A DNA stretch of 34,909 nt from contig OMOF01000434.1 of NCBI GenBank assembly GCA_900290375.1, positions 4,690-39,598 on the forward strand, given 5' to 3'. Shown here piece after piece: positions 16,795-25,076 of the stretch (its first letter is position 1; every line of letters starts with the position of its first letter). Source of the stretch: Candidatus Desulfosporosinus infrequens. Its GTDB lineage: Bacteria > Bacillota > Desulfitobacteriia > Desulfitobacteriales > Desulfitobacteriaceae. A program made the translations under genes and the position numbers. The notes under the pieces were generated by a model. That model did no database searches, was not told where the DNA came from, and saw only the letters and a program-made list of their open reading frames with translations.

Positions 16795-18411
16795 TTAAAA
16801 ATCAGTGTTTTCTCGAGCTTTGGCCGGTTCAACACTTACCCTACGTCCTTTGATCATTGCCTGATGCATACAACTCTGAACTCTTGAGGCATATTCTTCG
16901 GGAACCTCTACAAAGGTAAATTTGTCGTAGATATTAATCATTCCAATAATGTTTCCTGAAATCCCACTTTCATCGGCAATCCAACGGATAATATCTTGAG
17001 GACGTATTTGCTGGATTCTGCCTATGTTTATGAAAAAGCGTACCATTCCGGCCGCTGCTCCCGTGTTGCCAAAATCTACTTCTCCTTGTTCTTTGCCCTC
17101 ATGCCCTTCTTCAACATCCACTCCCTCAACCGCGAATTTCAAGGCAGCGGCCGCAACATCAATGGAATCATATTCCTCGAGCAAGTCACTGACAATCGCC
17201 CGATAGCTTCCCAGGCGATTACTTTGAATCAATTTAATAAGCTGATTCTTAAGATTTTCTGCCTGACGCTCACTTATATCTGCTAGTGAGGGCAGTTCTT
17301 GCCGACGGATTCTCGTCTTGATCAAATTCTCAATCAGCCGGAGTTGACGGTACTCCTTAGGAGAGATCAGGGTTATAGCCTGACCTTTACGGCCAACCCG
17401 CCCGGTTCGCCCAATCCGGTGGACATAAGACACCGGATCCTGAGGAATATCAAAGTTAAGGACATGAGTGACATTATCAATATCTAAACCTCGTGCCGCA
17501 ACATCCGTTGCCACCAAGAGTTCCGACTTTCCTTCCCTGAAACGTTTCATCACTCGATCCCGCTGTTGTTGGCTCAAATCTCCATGCAGTCCATCTGCAA
17601 AATATCCCCGAGCCTCAAGAGCTGCCACAAGCTCATCCACACCACGTTTTGTTCGGCAAAAAATTATCCCTTGGCCGATATCCTCTATATCAATGATTCT
17701 GCATAAGGCATCAACCTTAACGCTTTCTCTAGCCTCATAAAACACCTGATCAATTAGAGGAACTGTTAGCTCGTCCCGACTGACTGTTACGGCACGGGGG
17801 TTATTCATATAGGTCTGAGCCAATTTTCGGATTCCCGGCGGCATCGTAGCCGAGAAGAGCATAATCTGTCGCCCTTCAGTGGGGACGTCCTTTAAGATGC
17901 TCTCAATATCTTCGATAAAACCCATATCCAGCATTTCATCCGCTTCATCAAGGACTACAATTTTTACATGTTGCAGACGAAGTGTTCCGCGATTTAAATG
18001 GTCTAACAAGCGACCAGGAGTCCCGACGACTACCTGATATCCCATTCTCAAGGCGCGAATCTGACGATCAATGGGTTGCCCGCCGTAAATCGGTAACGGT
18101 TTGACATGCCGATACTTGCCAACTTTGGCGATTTCCTCAGCAACTTGGATTGCGAGTTCACGGGTCGGGGTTACTATAAGCGCTTGGACAGCTAAAAATT
18201 TAGGATTTACCTTTTCTGCAATTGGAATTGCAAAAGCGGCAGTTTTTCCGGTCCCGGTCTGTGCTTGACCGATAATATCGACCTCCTCGAGGGCGAAAGG
18301 TATTGCTTCTTTTTGAATCGGAGAAGGCTCTTCAAACCCCATTTCAGACAAAGCTTGCAGAACCTGTTTGCTCAACTTAATATCTCCAAAAGCTTGTAAA
18401 CGTTCAACCAC
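16795..18411 (-). CDS. deaD: DEAD-box RNA helicase with DbpA-type RNA-binding domain
   Basis: A 538-aa ATP-dependent RNA helicase. Q motif GFEEPSPIQ (25-33), motif I AQTGTGKT (50-57), motif Ia TPTRELA, motif II DEAD (155-158), motif III SAT, motif VI HRIGRTGRVGRKG, then a C-terminal DbpA/YxiN-like RNA-binding domain (about 455-530, MVRFFINIGRIQQIRPQDIIRW). Such C-domains recognise specific rRNA hairpins in DbpA, and CshA/DeaD relatives serve in ribosome assembly, cold adaptation and the RNase Y degradosome. The start is GTG 5 bases after the cinA stop, and its AAAGGAG is inside the cinA 3' end, so the two are translationally coupled. The symbol is by family; cshA or dbpA are alternatives. Confidence 0.94.
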   Translation of the reverse strand: MVERLQAFGDIKLSKQVLQALSEMGFEEPSPIQKEAIPFALEEVDIIGQAQTGTGKTAAFAIPIAEKVNPKFLAVQALIVTPTRELAIQVAEEIAKVGKYRHVKPLPIYGGQPIDRQIRALRMGYQVVVGTPGRLLDHLNRGTLRLQHVKIVVLDEADEMLDMGFIEDIESILKDVPTEGRQIMLFSATMPPGIRKLAQTYMNNPRAVTVSRDELTVPLIDQVFYEARESVKVDALCRIIDIEDIGQGIIFCRTKRGVDELVAALEARGYFADGLHGDLSQQQRDRVMKRFREGKSELLVATDVAARGLDIDNVTHVLNFDIPQDPVSYVHRIGRTGRVGRKGQAITLISPKEYRQLRLIENLIKTRIRRQELPSLADISERQAENLKNQLIKLIQSNRLGSYRAIVSDLLEEYDSIDVAAAALKFAVEGVDVEEGHEGKEQGEVDFGNTGAAAGMVRFFINIGRIQQIRPQDIIRWIADESGISGNIIGMINIYDKFTFVEVPEEYASRVQSCMHQAMIKGRRVSVEPAKARENTDF

Positions 18412-18415
18412 CTAG

Positions 18416-19675
18416 TTATAGTCTCCTTTCACTATTTAACATATGCTGCCGCACCTCATTTAGGGCCGCTTGAACGGTCAACTGGCGAACTGACTCCCGT
18501 TCTCCGTAAAACTGAAATTTTTTTGCTTGAACACCCTCAGGCGCGGCTATGCCAATGTAGACAAGACCCACAGGTTTTTGATCACTGCCTCCCTCTGGCC
18601 CCGCGATTCCCGTGGTTGAGACGGCCAGATCCGAGCCAACTTTAGAACGAATTCCATCTGCCATTTCCTTGGCGACCTCTTCACTTACCGCACCAAACTT
18701 TTTGAGATTTTCTTCGTTCACCCCAAGAAGCCCTCGTTTTACGGAGTTAGAATAACTCACGACTCCTCCCAGATAAAATTCGGAACTTCCTGGTTCCTGA
18801 GTGAGAGCAGCACCCAGTAAACCACCTGTACACGACTCGGCCGTGGCAATGGTCAAATGTTTATTTTTTAACGTTTGTCCGACAATACCAAGCATGGTTT
18901 CCTGATCACGGCCAAATACTTTGTCTCCTAAGCGACGACGGATTTCTTCTTCAGCACGATCTAAGGATTCACCTGCTTCTCCGGACGTCGCTTCAGAACT
19001 TCTCGCTACCAAACGAATGTGCATCTCAGCTCGTTTGGCCAGTAACGCCATTGTAATGTTTGGTAGACTCATCAGTTCACCGAGCACTTCCTCAATTGCC
19101 GATTCTCCCATGCCAAATACTTTTAGGACCCGTTCGTTCATCCGTTCAGTATACGGTTCGATGATCCGTTGCAACTCCGGCCATACATAAGTATCGAACA
19201 TAGGTCGCATTTCAAACGGAGGGCCAGGCAATATAATTACGGTTTTACCGTTTTTTTCGATGATGGCACCGGGGGCTGTCCCGATAGGATTAGGCAGGAT
19301 TTTTGAGCCCTTAGGAAAATAGGCTTGTTTCTCATTGTTGATCGGCATCGGGGCTTTTCGACGGGCAAAGAACTGCTTAAGTTGCTCTAAACTGGAGGCG
19401 TCGAGCTCCATCTGTAAATCCAATACTTTAGCCACAAGTTCCTTCGTCAAGTCATCTGCTGTCGGCCCTAGTCCTCCTGTTGTAACAAGGAGATCAGTAC
19501 GCCCGACCGCCTGACGTAAAACCTTCTCTAAACGGTCCAGATTGTCACCGACTGTCGTATGGTAGTCTACTTCAATACCCAAAGAAGACAGTTTGCCTGT
19601 CAAATAGTGGGCACTCGTATTGAGGGTTTCTCCAAGTAACAATTCAGTTCCAGTTGCAACAATTTCAGCCTTCAT
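18416..19675 (-). CDS. cinA: CinA: competence/damage-inducible protein, nicotinamide-nucleotide amidase
   Basis: 419 aa. The N-terminal MoCF-like domain (about 1-170) starts MKAEIVATGTELLLG and includes TTGGLGPTADD and ILPGPPFEM. The C-terminal CinA/PncC domain carries TAESCTGG (about 277-284) and STTGIAGPEGG. The C-domain deamidates NMN to NaMN in pyridine nucleotide recycling, and the N-domain is an ADP-ribose pyrophosphatase in some relatives. A GTG at 19687 touches AGGAGA; the ATG at 19675, 12 nt downstream, gives the usual family N-terminus. It is adjacent to recA in Bacillus; here a helicase gene separates them. Confidence 0.95.
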   Translation of the reverse strand: MKAEIVATGTELLLGETLNTSAHYLTGKLSSLGIEVDYHTTVGDNLDRLEKVLRQAVGRTDLLVTTGGLGPTADDLTKELVAKVLDLQMELDASSLEQLKQFFARRKAPMPINNEKQAYFPKGSKILPNPIGTAPGAIIEKNGKTVIILPGPPFEMRPMFDTYVWPELQRIIEPYTERMNERVLKVFGMGESAIEEVLGELMSLPNITMALLAKRAEMHIRLVARSSEATSGEAGESLDRAEEEIRRRLGDKVFGRDQETMLGIVGQTLKNKHLTIATAESCTGGLLGAALTQEPGSSEFYLGGVVSYSNSVKRGLLGVNEENLKKFGAVSEEVAKEMADGIRSKVGSDLAVSTTGIAGPEGGSDQKPVGLVYIGIAAPEGVQAKKFQFYGERESVRQLTVQAALNEVRQHMLNSERRL

Positions 19676-19779
19676 ATATTTTATCACTCTCCTATAATCA
19701 GCGCAAATGCTAAACCTTTACACTCTTGATTAGTTATTTCTCATTTTACCCAAGATTATCCTTCTTTCTTTTAAAAAAA

Positions 19780-19807
19780 GTAGGGGCACGATACATCGTG
19801 CCCCTAC
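19780..19807 (-). terminator. GTAGGGG palindrome (copy 2) acting as terminator of the FtsH-like gene
   Basis: GTAGGGGCACGA (19780-19791) and TCGTGCCCCTAC (19796-19807) form perfect 12-bp arms with a 4-nt loop, followed by seven T on the minus strand. Its outer base is shared with the TAG stop of the protease gene (19807-19809). It has the same ends as the palindrome at 10074-10101. Confidence 0.88.
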
Positions 19808-21276
19808 TAGGCTATGTTGTGTAAATTTGCTCGCAAAGTTTCGCCGCTCAAACTTTCCTCTGCTTCAAGAATCTCAGTAACCCGTATTAACACATGCCTA
19901 TTCTGCTCAATGATTCTTATTGTGCGTTCTTCAAGATCTGCTAAGATGTCTCTCGTCACGGGTTGGCGCTGTTCGGCACTCAAGAGGGAAACATCCGTAA
20001 CTCCTAAGGAAGACATTCCCGCGAGAAGCATCTTTTCAACGAGGTTAAGGGCTTGTTCATAATCACCCGTAGCACCAGTACTCCGCGTGCCAAGAATCTG
20101 CTCTTCTGCAAGCGCCCCTGCTAAAGTCACCATAATCTGCTCTTCTAACATGACCTGCGTATACAGATATAAATCATCCTTCGGATAATGACGAACATAT
20201 CCTAGAGCGTTTCCGCGTGAACGGATGGAAATTTGAGAAACTGAGTTGGGCCGGACCGTTTCGGCAAGCAGGGCATGTCCACTCTCATGGATGGCAACGC
20301 GCCGCAATTCTTCAACCGTTGGCTTACGATCAAGTTTTTCTCCCAACATCACTTTCTCGACCGCTTCATGTAAATGGTGCTCAGTAATCTCACTCGCCAT
20401 CTCACGCAAAGCAAAAATGGCCGCCTCGTTCGTTACGCTCTCCAAATGAGCTCCTGAAAATCCAAACGTTTCGTGGGCAATTTCTTCCAAATTAACATCT
20501 TTAGCTAAAGGCTTACTTTTTGTGTGGATTTTTAAAATAGCCATCCTCCCCTCTTTATCGGGAAGATCAACTTTAACTTGCCTGTCAAAGCGTCCCGGGC
20601 GAAGTAAAGCTGCATCCAAAGCTTCCGGGCGATTCGTCGCCGCCATTACTAAGATGTGAGCACCTTGCTCAGCCTTCAGCCCGTCCATTTCAACTAAAAG
20701 CTGATTAAGAGTTTGATCATACTCATGGTGAGAAACGTTACTTCCGCGCTTCGCCCCTAAAATATCCATTTCATCAATGAAAATAATCGCACTCGTTTTC
20801 TTTTCTTTCCGCACCATTTCTCGTGCTCTCCGAAACAATCCACGTACTCGTTCGGCTCCCACCCCAGCATACATCTCTACGAATTCACTTCCAGATACCG
20901 ACAGAAAAGCAGAATTGGTATACCTCGCTGCTGCTTTGGCTAATAACGTTTTCCCTGTTCCTGTCGGTCCCGACAATAATATTCCTTTTAACGGCCGTAT
21001 CCCTAAAGCTTTCATCCGATCAGAATAAAGCAAAAAATCCAAAGCTTCCTGAAGTTCCTTTTTAGCGACGCTCTGTCCCCCGATGTCCTCAAAATTGATC
21101 GCTGTGGTGGAGATGGACACCCCATTGCCATTTTTTAATACTTGACGAGAAATGACAAAAGTCCAAATAAAATAGGCCCCAGCAATGAGCAACATAATGG
21201 GTAATACATTATATCCCATGACCAGTAGAAAGGCGAAAATACCTGCCCCCAAGCCTATTAAGATATCAAGTTTCAT
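19807..21276 (-). CDS. Compact FtsH-like AAA+ metalloprotease
   Basis: A 489-aa membrane AAA+ protease. Two hydrophobic segments (about 4-20 and 24-42) follow each other with almost no loop, so the roughly 70-residue extracytoplasmic domain of ordinary FtsH is absent. The AAA+ module has Walker A GPTGTGKT (103-110), Walker B FIDEMD (166-171) and second region of homology AATNRPEALDAALLRPGRFDR. The pore loop reads MYAGVG rather than the usual FVGVG. The M41 peptidase is intact: HESGH (330-334) and the third zinc ligand in GATGDYEQA (Asp405). Normal FtsH is about 600-650 aa, so this is probably a paralogue. ATG with GAGGAGA upstream. It lies 25 bases downstream of a membrane-anchored partner gene. 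Confidence 0.9.
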   Translation of the reverse strand: MKLDILIGLGAGIFAFLLVMGYNVLPIMLLIAGAYFIWTFVISRQVLKNGNGVSISTTAINFEDIGGQSVAKKELQEALDFLLYSDRMKALGIRPLKGILLSGPTGTGKTLLAKAAARYTNSAFLSVSGSEFVEMYAGVGAERVRGLFRRAREMVRKEKKTSAIIFIDEMDILGAKRGSNVSHHEYDQTLNQLLVEMDGLKAEQGAHILVMAATNRPEALDAALLRPGRFDRQVKVDLPDKEGRMAILKIHTKSKPLAKDVNLEEIAHETFGFSGAHLESVTNEAAIFALREMASEITEHHLHEAVEKVMLGEKLDRKPTVEELRRVAIHESGHALLAETVRPNSVSQISIRSRGNALGYVRHYPKDDLYLYTQVMLEEQIMVTLAGALAEEQILGTRSTGATGDYEQALNLVEKMLLAGMSSLGVTDVSLLSAEQRQPVTRDILADLEERTIRIIEQNRHVLIRVTEILEAEESLSGETLRANLHNIA

Positions 21277-21301
21277 GCTCTCTCCTCTTTCTATGATTTA
21301 C

Positions 21302-21820
21302 CTATTGTCTTTCGCTCGGTAAAAATTTCACTTGCCCATGCCGTTCGATCACGTCGATCAGTTGTGCATCCCCTTGATTCAAAACAACATAAATGGCATC
21401 ATTGTCCATTTCCAGTTCGAGCTGTACTCCTGCTTTTTCGGCCTGCGTTCTAACGTTTTGGGCCATCTCCGTATAGTTTCCACATGCCATTCCTTCTTGT
21501 ATCGCGAACTGCATTTGGCCCAATAATTTATTAAGGGTGTCATTAGTTCTGTCTAAGTAGCAAATAGGTGAGTCACCTGCTAATTTTTCTAGGGCGAGGC
21601 TTGCTTGCCGGAGGTTCGTCAGGTGGTTGGTTACCACAACCATCTCATTTTGGCCATTCTTTTGCGCAATTTTAGCGGAAACAACACCTGGAATATGCTG
21701 ACTTTGACTCAAGATATTAACATCCAGCCATTTTCTCTGATAGACGACCTTCCCCCCCAGTAACAAGCCAAATATCAGGAGACCGACAAAGCCTATCAGC
21801 AGTATTCGCTGTTTTGTCAT
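21302..21820 (-). CDS. Membrane-anchored protein of unknown function, upstream of the FtsH-like protease
   Basis: 172 aa. A basic N-terminus (MTKQR) is followed by one hydrophobic helix (about 6-24) and a roughly 145-residue domain predicted outside the membrane. That domain contains two cysteines (PICYLD, GMACGN) and alternating strand/helix pattern (HIPGVVSAKI, EMVVVTNHL, AIYVVLNQGDAQLIDVIERHG). No family recognised with confidence. The ATG at 21820 lies 7-8 nt after GGAGG; the ATG at 21835 precedes that motif. It shares a promoter and probably an operon with the protease gene. Confidence 0.75.
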   Translation of the reverse strand: MTKQRILLIGFVGLLIFGLLLGGKVVYQRKWLDVNILSQSQHIPGVVSAKIAQKNGQNEMVVVTNHLTNLRQASLALEKLAGDSPICYLDRTNDTLNKLLGQMQFAIQEGMACGNYTEMAQNVRTQAEKAGVQLELEMDNDAIYVVLNQGDAQLIDVIERHGQVKFLPSERQ

Positions 21821-21859
21821 CGTATTTTCCTCCATTTGCTACACTCCGTACTAGATTAC

Positions 21860-21886
21860 ATTATAGCACGTGATATATCATTTCAA
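21860..21886 (-). promoter_or_regulatory. Promoter of the membrane protein/FtsH-like pair
   Basis: On the minus strand TTGAAA (21886-21881), 15-bp spacer, consensus TATAAT (21865-21860) with an extended TGC before it. The spacer contains the perfect palindrome TGATATATCA (21871-21880), a possible operator. Confidence 0.6.
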
Positions 21887-21948
21887 GAGAAGATCTTCTA
21901 TCCATTATAGGCAAATATAAGCAATGTCTGGTCAATTTACATGTTCGT

Positions 21949-21974
21949 GTAGGGGCACATTGTACCGTGCCCTT
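21949..21974. repeat. Decayed GTAGGGG palindrome (copy 3)
   Basis: GTAGGGGCAC (21949-21958) and GTGCCCTT (21967-21974) around an 8-nt centre. The right arm has lost the CCCCTAC end. It lies in the gap between pgsA and the membrane protein gene and does not touch a stop codon. Confidence 0.6.
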
Positions 21975-22001
21975 GTTATAGAATGTAATAGTAAAAAATG
22001 A

Positions 22002-22040
22002 GACGAGTCACGGCACAATACACAATGCCTGTAACTCGTC
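22002..22040 (-). terminator. Intrinsic terminator of rimO-pgsA
   Basis: GACGAGT (22002-22008) and ACTCGTC (22034-22040), with inner GGCA/TGCC pairing, followed on the minus strand by CATTTTTTAC. It lies about 60 bases after the pgsA stop. Confidence 0.85.
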
Positions 22041-22100
22041 TTACTTTTGTTTGTAAAGAAATCCAATTTTAAGGTAATAACCAAGATAACTTATCTATGC

Positions 22101-22658
22101 CTATTTATGCAGTAGTTTACGGGCTTTGCGTAAATAATCGAGACCCGAAATGACAGTAAAAATCAACGCAATGTATAAAAGGGGTTGCCCGATATGAATG
22201 CCTAGGATTGAAAGAGGCCAGTCATGTAATAATATTGCGCTAATCGCAACAACTTGAGTAATAGTCTTAATTTTACCAAGTTTGCTGGCACTAATCACAA
22301 CCCCATCAACAGCAGCAACGGCTCGAAGTCCTGTCACCGCAAACTCCCTTGCCAAGATAATCCAAGCGACCCAAGCCGTCACCGATCCAAGTTCAACCAA
22401 GGAGATCAAGGCAGCGGAAACCAAGAGTTTATCGGCAAGTGGATCCATAAATTTACCCAAGTTCGTGACTTGGTGGCGCTTGCGAGCGATATACCCGTCT
22501 AAGCCATCTGTGGCGGAGGCTAAAATAAAGATCACTGCCGCCACCATGTCTTGATGTGGGAAAAGTGTCTGACCTTTAGGTACTTGAAGAAGTAAAAAGG
22601 TCATAAACACTGGTATTAAAACGATCCGAGCTAGAGTTAAACGATTGGGTAAATTCAC
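22101..22658 (-). CDS. pgsA: CDP-diacylglycerol-glycerol-3-phosphate 3-phosphatidyltransferase
   Basis: An integral membrane enzyme making phosphatidylglycerol phosphate, the first step of anionic phospholipid synthesis. 185 aa with about five hydrophobic segments. It opens MNLPNRLTLARI, as in the family. The CDP-alcohol phosphotransferase motif DGYIARKRHQVTNLGKFMDP has all catalytic residues in place (Asp54, Gly55, Ala58, Arg59, Gly68, Asp72, Asp76). The start is GTG overlapping the rimO TGA by 4 bases, with GGAGAGG upstream, so the pair is translationally coupled. Confidence 0.97.
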   Translation of the reverse strand: MNLPNRLTLARIVLIPVFMTFLLLQVPKGQTLFPHQDMVAAVIFILASATDGLDGYIARKRHQVTNLGKFMDPLADKLLVSAALISLVELGSVTAWVAWIILAREFAVTGLRAVAAVDGVVISASKLGKIKTITQVVAISAILLHDWPLSILGIHIGQPLLYIALIFTVISGLDYLRKARKLLHK

Positions 22659-23986
22659 GAAACAACCTCTCCTATTAAATCGTAACTATCCGCCTCAAGG
22701 ATGCGAACTTTAATCATGTCACCCACATGAATTGAGGTCTGAGCATCAGTGATATAAACCTGTCCATCGATTTCAGGAGCGTCTCCTTCGGTTCGTCCCA
22801 TCCACCGGCCGTCCGGCAATTTCTGCTCAAGCAGCACCGTAACGACCCGTTTAACCCAGTGCTGTTGCCTAGCCAAAGAAATTCCTTGTTGAAGCTGCAT
22901 AATCTGTTCTCTTCGCTGTTCGCGGACTTCCGGCGCAACTTGATCCTCTCTTTGGCCAGCTGGCGTATTCTCCTCCTGGGAATAAGGAAACACCCCAAGT
23001 CGATCAAACTGGACGCGCTGTACAAAATCCACCATCGTTTGAAATTCCTGCTCTGTCTCTCCCGGAAAACCCGTAATCATGGTCGTCCGTAGGGTGATAT
23101 CCGGCATAGCGCTACGCAATTTTCCAATCAACGTTTCAGCTTGCTCTATCGTTCCACGTCGATTCATGTCTTTTAGGATCTTATTATCCGCATGTTGCAA
23201 TGGTAAATCAATATACCGACAAATTTTCGGTTCCTGACGCATGGTTTCAATCAGTTCATCTGTAAAACGCTCAGGATAACAATACATAAGCCGAATCCAT
23301 TCAATCCCCTCAATACGGGCGAGCTGACGAAGCAACTGCGGCAGGCGGAGTTCTCCCTTAAGGTCAAGTCCATAGCGTGTGGTATCTTGGGCCATGACCA
23401 TAATTTCCTTAACCCCTTGAGCAGCCATATCCTGGACCTCCTGGAGCACGGATTCCTCCGATCGGCTACGAAAATGTCCGCGCACGTATGGAATGATACA
23501 ATAAGTACAATAGTTATCGCAACCCTCTGCAACCTTTACATAAGCCAAATAATCGGGAGTGGAGCGTCTACGGGGCATCTTATCATCATGAAGAAAGTCT
23601 GGCGTGCCTGGTTTAATTAGAGTTGTTCGCGTACCCTCAGCCGCTCGAACAATTTCCGTAATTTTATCAATATTTCCAGTTCCGAGTACGCCATCTAGTT
23701 CAGGTATATCCTCCATTAATTCAGATCCATACCGCTGCGCTAGACACCCTGTCGCAATCAGGGTCTGACAAACACCAGATTCTTTATAACCTGCCATTTC
23801 GAAAATAGTTTCGATTGATTCTTCCTTTGCCGATTGTATGAATGTACAGGTATTGACTACAATAATATCTGCCTCTTCAGGGTTTTCGACAAATATGTAA
23901 GTTTGGGCAAGTAATCCTGACATTATTTCGCTGTCTACTTGATTCTTGGGACATCCCAAAGTGACAACTGCAACCTTTTTCCTCAA
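22655..23986 (-). CDS. rimO: Ribosomal protein S12 methylthiotransferase RimO
   Basis: A radical SAM enzyme adding a methylthio group to an aspartate of ribosomal protein S12. 443 aa. The N-terminal UPF0004 cluster domain has Cys12, Cys47 and Cys81. The radical SAM motif GCDNYCTYCIIP provides Cys156, Cys160 and Cys163. A C-terminal TRAM domain (about 378-440) ends the protein. RimO is favoured over MiaB by the opening VAVVTLGCPKNQVDSE. The start is TTG 5 nt after GAGGTG. It has its own promoter and overlaps pgsA by 4 bases. Confidence 0.95.
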   Translation of the reverse strand: MRKKVAVVTLGCPKNQVDSEIMSGLLAQTYIFVENPEEADIIVVNTCTFIQSAKEESIETIFEMAGYKESGVCQTLIATGCLAQRYGSELMEDIPELDGVLGTGNIDKITEIVRAAEGTRTTLIKPGTPDFLHDDKMPRRRSTPDYLAYVKVAEGCDNYCTYCIIPYVRGHFRSRSEESVLQEVQDMAAQGVKEIMVMAQDTTRYGLDLKGELRLPQLLRQLARIEGIEWIRLMYCYPERFTDELIETMRQEPKICRYIDLPLQHADNKILKDMNRRGTIEQAETLIGKLRSAMPDITLRTTMITGFPGETEQEFQTMVDFVQRVQFDRLGVFPYSQEENTPAGQREDQVAPEVREQRREQIMQLQQGISLARQQHWVKRVVTVLLEQKLPDGRWMGRTEGDAPEIDGQVYITDAQTSIHVGDMIKVRILEADSYDLIGEVVS

Positions 23987-24018
23987 CCTTACACCTCATA
24001 TCATTGCTCTATAATTCT

Positions 24019-24047
24019 AGTATAAACCAACGCTTCCGCTAGGTCAA
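24019..24047 (-). promoter_or_regulatory. Sigma-A promoter of rimO-pgsA
   Basis: On the minus strand TTGACC (24047-24042), 17-bp spacer, TATACT (24024-24019), 32 bases before the TTG start. Confidence 0.75.
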
Positions 24048-24100
24048 AATAAATGTAAATTGGCAGGTTTCATGCACCCCCATTAGTAAACAATTTATTC

Positions 24101-24751
24101 TTATTTGTTAAGATCATGTCGTTCGGCTGTAGTAATATAAATTACATTTTCGCCAATATTTGTAGCATGATCAGCAATTCGTTCGAGATAACGACCTATT
24201 AAAGTCAGGTACATACCTTGATCTAAGATTTCTGGTTTTGCAGACATAATGACTAAAAGATCACGTACGACTTGTTTATACAGATGGTCCACTTCGTCAT
24301 CTTGCACCGCCAGATTATATGCGAGTTCCATGTCTTCATTACTATAAGCTTCAAGGCCCTGCCTCATCATTGCAAGTGCTTTCTCCGCCATCAGGGGAAT
24401 GTCAATCAGCGGCTTGCAGAGCGGTCCCTCAATTCTCCGCACAGTCTTAGCTATGTCGATAGCCAAGTCAGCCATCCGTTCCAGATCTGTGGCTATTTTC
24501 ATCGCCGAAATAATCTTCCGTAGGTCTGTAGCAACAGGCTGCTGAGTTGCGATCAAACGCACACACGCATCATCCACCTGCCGCTCAAAATCATTAACCA
24601 ATTGATCCTCTTTAATCCAAAATTCTGCTTGAGTCCGATCAAGAGTTATTAGGGTTTGCATACACCCTTGCAGAATCCTTTCGACTTCTTTGCCCATGTT
24701 TTTAAGTAACTTGATCAAAATTAACTGTCCTTCATTTAGTGACTGACGCAT
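24101..24751 (-). CDS. phoU: Phosphate-signalling protein PhoU
   Basis: 216 aa, two three-helix PhoU repeats (about 15-100 and 115-205) with the metal-binding acidic motifs of the family (IATDLERMADLAIDI and IGRYLERIADHATNIGENV). It normally dampens phosphate uptake and Pho signalling through PstSCAB and PhoR, but no pst genes or Pho two-component genes are in this window. The start is taken as ATG 24751, with GGGGGAG 5 nt upstream. A TTG at 24775 with AGGAGG 4 nt upstream is a real alternative (224 aa). Confidence 0.93.
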   Translation of the reverse strand: MRQSLNEGQLILIKLLKNMGKEVERILQGCMQTLITLDRTQAEFWIKEDQLVNDFERQVDDACVRLIATQQPVATDLRKIISAMKIATDLERMADLAIDIAKTVRRIEGPLCKPLIDIPLMAEKALAMMRQGLEAYSNEDMELAYNLAVQDDEVDHLYKQVVRDLLVIMSAKPEILDQGMYLTLIGRYLERIADHATNIGENVIYITTAERHDLNK

Positions 24752-25076
24752 TAGCTCTCCCCCTTCATTATTCAAACGACCTCCTATAGTATAGTCTAAC
24801 GTTCATTAATCGTGAGGATTTGTAAATATATTTCTGCAGTCGGTCCCGGTTACTACCAGTCCTATTACGTCACGCCACGGAATATTGCTCATAAAATACT
24901 CTAGATAAGTATACAATAGACACCCAGAAAAGCCCAGCGCGAGCTGAGCTTTTCCCGCTTATCGCGGCACTTTCTGAGATTTCCACTTCATTTTATCTTA
25001 TACTTGAGATGAGTAACAAACAATGATAAAGTCTAAATAACTCTGTGTAAAGTATATGATTTGTGAGGTGTTATGT
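24752..25076. other. Divergent intergenic region phoU / zinc-ribbon-like gene
   Basis: 325 bases with no convincing gene. It contains a possible phoU -10 (TATACT near 24790 on the minus strand) and an isolated hairpin AAAAGCCCAGC (24928-24938) with GCTGAGCTTTT (24943-24953), one mismatch. The hairpin has terminator shape on both strands although no annotated gene ends there. A TATACA box (plus strand) lies about 20 bases before it. Confidence 0.5.
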
